From DASVDK01 sp036381125 [NCBI: Thermodesulfobacteriota bacterium] (GTDB taxonomy: Bacteria; DASVDK01), in contig DASVDK010000113.1 in the NCBI GenBank assembly GCA_036381125.1, positions 1 to 7,255 on the forward strand: 7,255 bases of DNA, read 5' to 3'. Below, piece by piece: positions 1 through 5,888 of this stretch. How positions within the stretch are numbered: position 1 is the first letter of the stretch; each line of letters starts with the position of its first letter. Under the pieces are notes generated by a model that was not told the origin of the DNA, searched no databases, and saw only the letters and a program-made list of their open reading frames with translations. Both the position numbers and the translations under genes were made by a program.

Positions 1-1137
1 TGGCCGCGCCTCTTCCCCCGCATCCGCGCCGCCTGGACCTCCCCCGACGACTACGTGGTCTCCGCCCGCCTCGGCGCCCTCGAGGCGCTCGAGGCCGGCA
101 TCACGACAGTGGCCGACTCCGGGCCGACCGGCGCGGGGCTCGAGGCGATGCGCGAGATCGGCCTCGGCGGCCGGGTCCACGCGGAGGTGATCGGACCGGA
201 CCCGGAAGCCTGGGAGACGCTGGCCGACGCCGTGGAGCGGCAGGTCGCCCGGCTCGAGGCGGCTGCCGGACCGCCGGGCGGTCGCCTCGGCATCGGCCTG
301 GCGCCGCACGCCCTCCATACCGTCTCGACCCCGCTGCTCCGGTGGTGTCGCCGCTTCGCCGACGCGAGGGGTCTGCCGCTCTCGGTTCACCTCGCCGAGT
401 CGGCGGCCGAGGTGCGCTTCCTCGAGACGGGCGACGGGCCGTGGGCCGATCTCTACGCGCGCGCGGGTGTGAGGGCCGTCTCGCCTCGCCGCTCCCCGGC
501 GGCCGCCGCTGCGGAGGTGGGACTCCTGGCACGCGGTACAATCCTTGCGCACTGCGTCCGCCTGGACGCCGCGGACATCGCGCGCGTGAGCGCGTCCGGC
601 GCGGCCGTTGCCTGCTGCCCGCAGTCGAACGCGGCGCTCGGCGTGGGCGACGTGCCGGCGGCCGAGCTCATCGCCGCGGGCGTCACGGTGGGACTCGGGA
701 CCGACAGCGGCGCCTCGGTCGGCGCGAAGGACCTCTTCGCCGAGGCGCGCGCGCTGCGGGGCCTCCTCAGGCGGACGGCCCGCGGCCCGGCCCCGGCGGC
801 GGCCGGCGCGCGGCCGCTCCTCGAGGCCATGACGCGCTCGGCCGCTCGGGCGCTCGGCCTCGAGTCGGAGATCGGCTCGATCGAGGTCGGCAAGCGGGCC
901 GACCTCGTGGCCGTCGCGCTCGACCGGCCGCACCTGCGCGGCGCCGCCGACGTCGAGGCGGCGCTCGTCGGCTCGGCGGGCCGCGGCGACGTGACCTGGG
1001 TGATGACGGCGGGCGAGGTGAGGGTCGAGCGAGGCGTCGCCCGCACCCCTGGCCGCCGGGCGCTGCTCGAGGCGGCCGACCGGCTCGCGGAGCGGACGAG
1101 GGCGGCGCTGCTGGACACGGGAAGGAGGCGCTCGTGA
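1..1137 (+). CDS. Amidohydrolase-family metal-dependent deaminase/chlorohydrolase-like enzyme, 5' truncated
   Basis: The frame is open from base 1, so the N-terminus is outside the window; 378 residues remain of a family that usually has about 420-460. A TIM-barrel hydrolase of the SAH/guanine/aminodeoxyfutalosine deaminase and atrazine-chlorohydrolase branch is indicated. Counting from base 1, the signs are [11 protein letters not shown] (about 26-39), APHALHTVS (H103), HLAES with H130 as metal ligand and E133 as proton shuttle, LAHCVRL (H184), GLGTDSGAS with metal-ligand D235, and the C-terminal [13 protein letters not shown] strand typical of the flanking beta-sandwich (about 291-303). The N-terminal HxH metal motif is expected just upstream and cannot be seen. 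It is presumably a cytosolic enzyme acting on an amino-substituted purine or nucleoside-like ring; aminodeoxyfutalosine deaminase of menaquinone synthesis is one candidate, but the substrate is not readable from these motifs. Its TGA overlaps the GTG of the next gene, which implies translational coupling. Confidence 0.9.
   Translation, partial: WPRLFPRIRAAWTSPDDYVVSARLGALEALEAGITTVADSGPTGAGLEAMREIGLGGRVHAEVIGPDPEAWETLADAVERQVARLEAAAGPPGGRLGIGLAPHALHTVSTPLLRWCRRFADARGLPLSVHLAESAAEVRFLETGDGPWADLYARAGVRAVSPRRSPAAAAAEVGLLARGTILAHCVRLDAADIARVSASGAAVACCPQSNAALGVGDVPAAELIAAGVTVGLGTDSGASVGAKDLFAEARALRGLLRRTARGPAPAAAGARPLLEAMTRSAARALGLESEIGSIEVGKRADLVAVALDRPHLRGAADVEAALVGSAGRGDVTWVMTAGEVRVERGVARTPGRRALLEAADRLAERTRAALLDTGRRRS
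1122..1128 (+). promoter_or_regulatory. Shine-Dalgarno for the threonine aldolase GTG start
   Basis: AAGGAGG lies inside the last codons of the amidohydrolase gene, 5 nt before the GTG at 1134. It is a near-perfect anti-16S match. It fixes the non-ATG start and argues that the 4-bp overlap GTGA (1134-1137) is a real coupling junction. Confidence 0.8.
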
Positions 1138-2183
1138 ACGACGCGGTCATCGATCTGCGCAGCGACACCGTCACCAGGCCGACGCCCGCCATGCGGCGCG
1201 CCATGGCCGAGGCGGAGGTCGGCGACGACGTCTTCGGCGACGACCCGACGGTCAACCGCCTTCAGGCGCGGGTGGCGGAGCTGCTCGGCAAGGCGGCGGC
1301 GCTCTTCGTCCCGTCCGGCACGATGGCCAACCAGCTCGCCGTGCGCGCCTGGACCGAGCCGGGCGACGAGGCGATCATGGAGCGCAACTCCCACACCTTC
1401 AACTACGAGGGCGGGGGGGCGGCGGCGCTCTCGGGCGTGCAGGTGCTGCCGATCGAGGGCAAGCGCGGCGTCATCACGGCCGAGCAGGTCGAGGAGGCGA
1501 TCCGCCCCGAGGACCATCACTTCCCCCGCACGCGCCTGGTCTGCCTCGAGAACACCCACAACCGCGCCGGCGGCGCCGTCTACCCGCTGTCGGAGATCGA
1601 GCGGGTGGCCGCGGTCACCAGCCGCCACGGCCTCAAGCTCCACATGGACGGCGCCCGGCTGTGGAACGCGGTCGTCGCCACCGGCATCACGCCGGCGCAG
1701 TACGCGGCCCCCTTCGATTCGGTTTCGGTCTGCCTCTCCAAGGGGCTCGGCTGCCCGCTCGGCTCCCTCGTCGCCGGCCCGGTGGAGTTCGTCGATCGGG
1801 TCCACCGCTACCGCAAGCAGTGGGGAGGGGGGATGCGGCAGGTCGGCATCGTCGCCGCCGCCGGCCTCTACGCCCTCGAGCACCACCTCGACCGGCTCAA
1901 GGACGACCACGCCAACGCGAAGCTCCTCGCCCGCGGGCTCAAGGACGTCCCGGGCATCGGCATCCGCCTCGAGGACGTGGAGACCAACATGGTCTTCTTC
2001 GAGGTGCCGCGAGCCAAGGCGTCGGCCCAGGCGGTGGTCGCCGCCCTGCGGGAGCAGGGCGTCCTGATGGTCGCCACCTCACCCTCCCGCATCCGCTGCG
2101 TCACCCACCTCGGCGTGACGCAGGCCGACATCGAGCGAGCGGTCGGCATCGTCCAGCGGACGCTCAAGGGGCTCCTGAGCTAG
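1134..2183 (+). CDS. ltaE: Low-specificity L-threonine/L-allo-threonine aldolase (PLP enzyme)
   Basis: The predicted product has 349 residues, the normal size for this fold-type I PLP enzyme. It splits L-threonine or L-allo-threonine into glycine and acetaldehyde in the cytosol. The N-terminal [14 protein letters not shown] (8-21) and the following [14 protein letters not shown] are hallmark threonine aldolase sequences. Other signs are [10 protein letters not shown] (58-67, phosphate-binding region), H87 in [11 protein letters not shown] (the ring-stacking histidine), [11 protein letters not shown] with D172 and R175 (D pairs with the pyridine nitrogen), and [12 protein letters not shown] with K203 as the Schiff-base lysine. 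All key residues are present. The start is GTG at 1134, chosen because it has a strong ribosome binding site, overlaps the upstream stop, and sits just before the conserved LRSDT segment. The reading frame stays open much further upstream, but that part is antisense-like Arg/Gly-rich noise. Stereospecificity (L versus low specificity) cannot be told from sequence alone. Confidence 0.96.
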   Translation: MNDAVIDLRSDTVTRPTPAMRRAMAEAEVGDDVFGDDPTVNRLQARVAELLGKAAALFVPSGTMANQLAVRAWTEPGDEAIMERNSHTFNYEGGGAAALSGVQVLPIEGKRGVITAEQVEEAIRPEDHHFPRTRLVCLENTHNRAGGAVYPLSEIERVAAVTSRHGLKLHMDGARLWNAVVATGITPAQYAAPFDSVSVCLSKGLGCPLGSLVAGPVEFVDRVHRYRKQWGGGMRQVGIVAAAGLYALEHHLDRLKDDHANAKLLARGLKDVPGIGIRLEDVETNMVFFEVPRAKASAQAVVAALREQGVLMVATSPSRIRCVTHLGVTQADIERAVGIVQRTLKGLLS

Positions 2184-2187
2184 GAGG
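2182..2187 (+). promoter_or_regulatory. Shine-Dalgarno overlapping the ltaE stop, for the TTG start of the peptidase
   Basis: AGGAGG shares its first bases with the TAG stop codon of the aldolase gene (TAGGAGG) and is followed 4 nt later by TTG at 2192. This decides in favour of the TTG start. The spacing is on the short side of the usual range. Confidence 0.65.
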
Positions 2188-2191
2188 CGGC

Positions 2192-3691
2192 TTGGCGCTC
2201 GACCTCGACCGTCTGCGGCGCGACGCCGAGGCGTTCCTGCGGGACGCCGCCGAGGAGGAGTACGAGAACCTCGCCGGCAAGAGGACCGAGAGCCGCCTCG
2301 CCGAGGTCTACGCGCGGCACGCGCGCCTCGCCGAGCACGACGTCGTGGCCGAGGTGGCGAGCCGACGCGACACGGCGGGCGGTCCCCTGGCCGAGTTCCT
2401 GGTCGGCCTCTACGCCGGACGCGCCGCCGCGGCGGTCGCCGACCGGCTCCTCGCGGCCGAGGCCGCGGCGACGCTCGATCTGCCCGGCGAGCCGCTCACC
2501 TACCGCAACGCGGCCGTGGCGATCCGCAACGAGGCCGACCGGTCGAGGCGCGAGGCGATCGCCCGCACGAAGGCGGCCGTCGACGCCCGCCTGGTGCCGA
2601 TCCGGGCCGAGCTGTGGGCGCGCACCTACGAGGCGCTGGCCGAGGTGGGGCACGCCGACTACGTCGCCATGTGCGCCGGCTTCTCGGGCATCGACTACCC
2701 GTCGCTCGCGAGCCGCCTCGCGGCGTTCACGCGGGAGACGGACGACGTCTACCGGGACCACCTCGCCTACTACCTCAAGAAGTCGGTCGGGCCGACGCCG
2801 GGCGGTCCCGCCTCGCACGACCTCGCGCGGCTCCTGCGTGCGCCGCAGCTCGACGCCCTCTTCCCGAAGGGGGACCTCCTCCCGGTCGCCGAGAAGACCG
2901 CGGCCGGCCTCGGGCTCACGCTCGGCGCCGGGGGGCGCATCACCGTGGACGACGAGGCTCGCCCGGGCAAGACGCCCCGCGCGTTCTGCATGCCGATCGA
3001 GGTGCCGAACCGTATCGTCCTGGTCGTCATGCCGCAGGGCGGCCAGGACGACTGGCGCGCCTTCCTCCACGAGCTGGGCCACGCGCTCCACTTCGCCCAC
3101 GCGGCCCCCGACCTCCCCGTCGAGGCACGCTACCTGGGCGACAACTCGGTCACCGAGGGCTTCGCCTTCCTCGTCGAGCACCTGATGCACGCGAAGCCGT
3201 GGCTGCGGCGCCACCTCGGCCTCGGCAGGGACCAGCTCGACGACTACCTCCGCTTCGCCCACTTCGAGCGGCTCTACATCGTGCGCCGCTACGGCGCCAA
3301 GCTCGCCTACGAGCTGGACCTGCACGCCGACGGCGGAGCGGCCTCGGCGCCCGGGGGCGAGCGGGCGCGCAGGCTCGCCGACCGGTACCGCGAGGCGCTC
3401 CACCGGGCGGTGGGGGTCGACTACCCGGTGGAGAGCTACCTCGCCGACGTCGACCCCGGCTTCTACTCGGCGCGCTACCTGCGGGCGTGGATGTTCGAGG
3501 CGCAGCTACGCGACACGCTCGAGGAGCGGTTCGACGAGGACTGGTTCCGCAACCCGCGGGCGGGGACCTTCCTGACGGGGCTCTGGGCCGAGGGCCAGCC
3601 GGCCCGGCTCGAGGCGCTGGCCGAGCGGGTGGGTACGGGGGCGCTCGACCTCGCCCCGCTCGCCCGCCGGATCGGGCGGGCCCTCGCGTGA
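2192..3691 (+). CDS. M3-like (thimet oligopeptidase/PepF clan) zinc metallopeptidase
   Basis: A 499-residue predicted gluzincin peptidase, probably cytosolic: there is no signal peptide, and the N-terminal half is charged and helical. The zinc site is FLHELGHALHFAH with H293, E294 and H297, and the third ligand is E322 in VTEGFAFLVEHL. The 25-residue step from the second His to this Glu equals that in thimet oligopeptidase and neurolysin. A C-terminal DPGFYSARYLRAWMFE segment (421-436) resembles the Gly/Tyr-rich substrate-binding loop of M3 enzymes. It is shorter than classical M3 proteins (about 600-700 residues), so it belongs to a compact M3-like subgroup; carboxypeptidase Taq (M32) has similar length but a different sequence around the third ligand. 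It likely trims short peptides. The TTG start at 2192 rests on the ribosome binding site and on the aldolase ending 8 bp earlier; the next in-frame candidate, CTG at about 2213, has no such support. It is the last gene of the left block and converges on the MBL-fold gene. Confidence 0.85.
   Translation: MALDLDRLRRDAEAFLRDAAEEEYENLAGKRTESRLAEVYARHARLAEHDVVAEVASRRDTAGGPLAEFLVGLYAGRAAAAVADRLLAAEAAATLDLPGEPLTYRNAAVAIRNEADRSRREAIARTKAAVDARLVPIRAELWARTYEALAEVGHADYVAMCAGFSGIDYPSLASRLAAFTRETDDVYRDHLAYYLKKSVGPTPGGPASHDLARLLRAPQLDALFPKGDLLPVAEKTAAGLGLTLGAGGRITVDDEARPGKTPRAFCMPIEVPNRIVLVVMPQGGQDDWRAFLHELGHALHFAHAAPDLPVEARYLGDNSVTEGFAFLVEHLMHAKPWLRRHLGLGRDQLDDYLRFAHFERLYIVRRYGAKLAYELDLHADGGAASAPGGERARRLADRYREALHRAVGVDYPVESYLADVDPGFYSARYLRAWMFEAQLRDTLEERFDEDWFRNPRAGTFLTGLWAEGQPARLEALAERVGTGALDLAPLARRIGRALA
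3662..3681 (+). other. Inverted repeat (7-bp stem) at the end of the peptidase gene
   Basis: GCCCGCC at 3662-3668 can pair with GGCGGGC at 3675-3681 around a 6-nt loop GGATCG. Its right arm shares bases 3679-3681 with the next hairpin, so the two structures are mutually exclusive. It lies inside coding sequence. At this GC content such stems also arise by chance. Confidence 0.35.
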
Positions 3692-3696
3692 GGGCC
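3679..3696. terminator. Perfect hairpin across the convergent stop region, possible bidirectional terminator
   Basis: GGCCCTC (3679-3685), loop GCGT, then GAGGGCC (3690-3696): a perfect 7-bp GC-rich stem that contains the TGA of the peptidase gene (3689-3691) in its right part. The MBL-fold gene's TGA lies only 3 bp beyond, at 3700-3702. Being symmetrical, it could act on transcripts from both sides. There is no T-run on either side, so it is not a classical intrinsic terminator; it could be a U-less terminator or a pause/processing stem in a Rho-dependent setting. Confidence 0.35.
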
Positions 3697-3699
3697 GCC

Positions 3700-4461
3700 T
3701 CAGGGGAGGACCGCCGCCTCCCCCTCGCGAAGGAGGTGCAGGCGGTCGGCGTGGGGGCCTCCGGCGAGGCGGTCGCGCAGGACCTCGATCGGCTCGGCGT
3801 AGTGCGAGAAGGTGTGGTGGTGGATCGGCACGACGGCCAGAGGGTCGACGAGCGCGATCAGGCGGGCCGCCTCGACGGCGTCGAACGTGCGGCGACCGCC
3901 CGGCTGGCCGGCGCCGGCCGCGCCGACGTGCGGGACGAGGAGGTCGATCCGTGGCGCCCGGTCGCGGATCAGGGCCAGACCGTCGAACCACACCGTGTCG
4001 CCCGTCCAGTACACCACGCGGCGCTCGTCGCCCCCCACGTGCTCGATCAGGTAGCCGTTCACGGTCCCGAGCTCGAGGCTCGCCCCGGGGTCCGCCGAGT
4101 GCCAGGCCGGCAGGGCGAGGATCCGGAGCGAGACGCCGCCTCGCGCGAGCCCCGCCCGCTCCCACCAGCCGAGGGGCACGACGCCGGTGAAGCCGCGCGC
4201 CCTGAGGAACGCGGCGTGCTCGGACGGCGCGACGACCGGCGTGTCCTTGCGGAGGCGGCCGACGGCCGCCGCGTCGAGGTGGCTCGGGTGGACGTGGGAG
4301 AGCAGCACCGCGTCGAGCGGCACGAGGTCGAAGGGGGGCAGGGCAGCCAGGCGGACCAGCGGGGCGAGCGCCTCGCCCTCGCCGAGGACCGGGTCGGTGA
4401 GGACGCGGAAGGGGCCGAGCTCGAGAAACGCGGTCGCCCCCCCGATCCAGTGGACGCGCAT
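3700..4461 (-). CDS. Metallo-beta-lactamase-fold hydrolase (UlaG/NAPE-PLD-like) with altered HxHxDH motif
   Basis: A 253-residue predicted cytosolic MBL-fold hydrolase. The N-terminal WIGGATAFLELGPFRVLTDPVL (5-26) is the usual opening of the UlaG / NAPE-PLD-like branch of this fold. Metal-site elements in order are LSHVHPSHLD (H56, H58, H61), PAWHSAD (H121), WTGDTVWFDG (D155) and VPIHHHTFSHY (H214-H216). The canonical HxHxDH reads HVHPSH, so the Asp of the second zinc site is Ser60 (codon AGC), two base changes from a GAC Asp codon. The other ligands remain, so one metal site, possibly both, may still form. The substrate is unknown; relatives cleave lactones, phosphodiesters or phospholipid amides. 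The ATG start fits the conserved N-terminus; no clear ribosome binding site precedes it, and a TANNNT box sits at leaderless spacing. It converges on the peptidase gene (8 bp between stop codons) and diverges from the nicotinate phosphoribosyltransferase gene. Confidence 0.88.
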   Translation of the reverse strand: MRVHWIGGATAFLELGPFRVLTDPVLGEGEALAPLVRLAALPPFDLVPLDAVLLSHVHPSHLDAAAVGRLRKDTPVVAPSEHAAFLRARGFTGVVPLGWWERAGLARGGVSLRILALPAWHSADPGASLELGTVNGYLIEHVGGDERRVVYWTGDTVWFDGLALIRDRAPRIDLLVPHVGAAGAGQPGGRRTFDAVEAARLIALVDPLAVVPIHHHTFSHYAEPIEVLRDRLAGGPHADRLHLLREGEAAVLP

Positions 4462-4467
4462 GGCTCG

Positions 4468-4473
4468 ATCTTA
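4468..4473 (-). promoter_or_regulatory. Candidate -10 box (TAAGAT) for a leaderless MBL-fold transcript
   Basis: Read on the minus strand, TAAGAT fits the TANNNT form of -10 elements and matches TATAAT at 4 of 6 positions. Six bases separate it from the A of the ATG, so transcription would begin at or next to the start codon. That matches the absence of a ribosome binding site upstream of this gene. No good -35 element is visible. Confidence 0.4.
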
Positions 4474-4475
4474 CC

Positions 4476-4487
4476 GTTTCATGGAAC
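4476..4487. promoter_or_regulatory. Near-palindrome GTTTCATGGAAC, possible operator
   Basis: A 12-bp imperfect dyad centred on CATG, with five of six base pairs symmetrical, lies in the AT-rich heart of the divergent region and directly upstream of the candidate -10 box. Position and symmetry suit a repressor or activator site controlling one or both divergent genes. I do not recognise it as the site of a known regulator. Confidence 0.3.
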
Positions 4488-4511
4488 AATGGGCCGCGAG
4501 GCCAGGGGATC

Positions 4512-4517
4512 GGGAGG
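4512..4517 (+). promoter_or_regulatory. Shine-Dalgarno for the nicotinate phosphoribosyltransferase GTG start
   Basis: GGGAGG with 6 nt spacing to the GTG at 4524. It supports the non-ATG start; the ATG at 4481 is in another frame. Confidence 0.7.
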
Positions 4518-4523
4518 CACGGG

Positions 4524-5873
4524 GTGAGCGTCTTCGACGGCAGGCGGCTTCCGGTCGAGGTGTTCAAGCTCGACGTCGACCGGATGCGCGCCGGCTGGTA
4601 CTCGGACAAGTACTTCTACAACATCGTCAAGATCCTCACGGAGCTGGCGCGCGCCGGCTACCGTTTCGGCGGCCGCTCGCCCGACCTGCCCGGCGTCGAC
4701 CCCTCGCGCGTGGACGTCGGCAACATCGAGGTCGAGATGCAGTGGTTCCACCGGCGCGAGCCGTTCGCGGTCGTGGTGGGCGTCGACAAGGCGCTGGCGA
4801 TGCTCCGGACCTGCACCGGCTACACCGACAGCCGGGGCCGGTGGGTGAACACGTTCGACCGGCTCGAGGTGCACGCCGTCCACGACGGCACCGTGGCGCC
4901 CTACGAGGGCGACTCGCGTCACGTTTTCCCGGTCCTCAAGGTGCGGGGCCGCTACCGCGACTTCGCCATGCTCGAGACGCCGACCATCGGCGCGCTCACC
5001 CGCGGCTCCCGCATCGCCACGAACGTCTTCGAGGTGCTGCGCGCCGCGCGCGGCAAGCCGGTGCTCTTCTTCCCGGCGCGCTTCGACGCGCACGAGGTGC
5101 AGGCGGCCGACGGCTACGCGTACCGCATCGCGGTGCAGCTCTTCAACCAGCGCTACGGCCGCGAGCTCCTGCCGCACGTCTCCACCGACGCCCAGGGCGA
5201 CTGGTGGGGCGGCGCCGGCGGCGGCACCGTGGCGCACGCGGCCATCGCCTGCTTCCTCGGCGACACCGCCGAGGCGCTCATGGCCTTCGCGGACGTGCTG
5301 CCGGCCGAGGTCCCGCGCATCGCGCTGGTCGACTTCCACAACGACTGCCTCGGCGACACGCGGGCGGTGATGCGGCGGATGTTCGAGCGGTGGCTCGCGC
5401 TCACGAAGGCGGGCGACCACGAGCAGGCGAGGAAGTACGTGCTCTACGGGGTGCGGCCCGACACGAGCAGCAACATGCGCGACGTCTCCGTCCCGCCGAT
5501 CGGCGATCGGCGGCTCGACTGCGGCGTGAACCCGAGGCTCGTCCACCTCCTGCGGGAGGCCATCGACACGGCCTGGCAGGCCTGGGACCTCGATCCCGCG
5601 GACGTCCCGCTGGCGCGGGAGTGGTGCCAGGCGGTCAAGATCGCCGTCTCGGGCGGCTTCACGCCGGCCCGCATCCGGCAGTTCGAGGACCTGGGGGTGC
5701 CGGCCGACATCTACGCGGTCGGCTCCTGGCTCTTCTCGAACTCGGCCGAGAACGGGACGAGCACCGACTTCACGGCGGACGTGGTCCGCGTGAAGATCGA
5801 CGGCGAGTGGGTCGACCTCGCCAAGGCCGGCCGGCAGGCGGCCGACAACGACGCCCTCGAGCCGGTCCGCTAG
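4524..5873 (+). CDS. pncB: Nicotinate phosphoribosyltransferase family protein
   Basis: A 449-residue predicted cytosolic enzyme of the NAPRTase family, which joins nicotinate to PRPP with ATP hydrolysis to give nicotinate mononucleotide (Preiss-Handler NAD salvage). Family signs in order are WYSDKYF (25-31, the substrate-proximal D-K-Y segment), LKVRGRYRDFAMLETPTIGALTR (138-160, the central strand and helix), ARFDAHEVQAADGYAYRIA (185-203), VSTDAQG (219-225), GGTVAHAA with H238 at the place of the phosphorylated His, RIALVDFHNDCLGDT (265-279), RPDTSSNMRD (311-320), and the phosphate-binding KIAVSGGFT plus DIYAVGSWL (372-380, 395-403). About 50 residues (roughly 321-370) separate the DTSSNMRD and SGG motifs, more than in compact family members, so this is a divergent subgroup. 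A related nucleobase or the amide form cannot be excluded as substrate. The GTG start at 4524 has a good ribosome binding site. It is co-oriented with, and 15 bp ahead of, the PrsW-like gene. Confidence 0.92.
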   Translation: MSVFDGRRLPVEVFKLDVDRMRAGWYSDKYFYNIVKILTELARAGYRFGGRSPDLPGVDPSRVDVGNIEVEMQWFHRREPFAVVVGVDKALAMLRTCTGYTDSRGRWVNTFDRLEVHAVHDGTVAPYEGDSRHVFPVLKVRGRYRDFAMLETPTIGALTRGSRIATNVFEVLRAARGKPVLFFPARFDAHEVQAADGYAYRIAVQLFNQRYGRELLPHVSTDAQGDWWGGAGGGTVAHAAIACFLGDTAEALMAFADVLPAEVPRIALVDFHNDCLGDTRAVMRRMFERWLALTKAGDHEQARKYVLYGVRPDTSSNMRDVSVPPIGDRRLDCGVNPRLVHLLREAIDTAWQAWDLDPADVPLAREWCQAVKIAVSGGFTPARIRQFEDLGVPADIYAVGSWLFSNSAENGTSTDFTADVVRVKIDGEWVDLAKAGRQAADNDALEPVR

Positions 5874-5877
5874 CGCC

Positions 5878-5882
5878 GGAAG
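5878..5882 (+). promoter_or_regulatory. Shine-Dalgarno for the PrsW-like gene
   Basis: GGAAG, 6 nt before the ATG at 5889, in the 15-bp gap after the nicotinate phosphoribosyltransferase stop. There is no room for a separate promoter outside coding sequence, so the two genes are probably co-transcribed. Confidence 0.55.
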
Positions 5883-5888
5883 CCGTCG

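Larger units (their letters stand above)
4462..4523. promoter_or_regulatory. Divergent intergenic region between the MBL-fold and nicotinate phosphoribosyltransferase genes
   Basis: This 62-bp gap separates two divergent starts and is the only place in the window where both neighbours need a promoter. Bases 4468-4490 contain only 8 G/C of 23, against roughly three quarters G+C around it. I could not find a convincing -35/-10 pair with 16-18 bp spacing on either strand; the sites I can point to are listed separately. Confidence 0.7.

Noticed and set aside
342-1133. Upstream extension of the threonine aldolase reading frame
   Set aside because: The added residues are Arg/Gly-rich noise overlapping the amidohydrolase. 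The GTG at 1134, with its AAGGAGG site, gives a protein of normal family length.
453-1910. 485-residue minus-strand open frame opposite the amidohydrolase and aldolase genes
   Set aside because: Shadow of the threonine aldolase and amidohydrolase codons; no recognisable domain, and both sense genes have intact catalytic motifs.
4471-4490. Sigma-70-like promoter TTACCG / AACAAT on the plus strand
   Set aside because: The spacer would be only 8 bp and the -35 match is poor; shifting to proper spacing leaves no -35 element.
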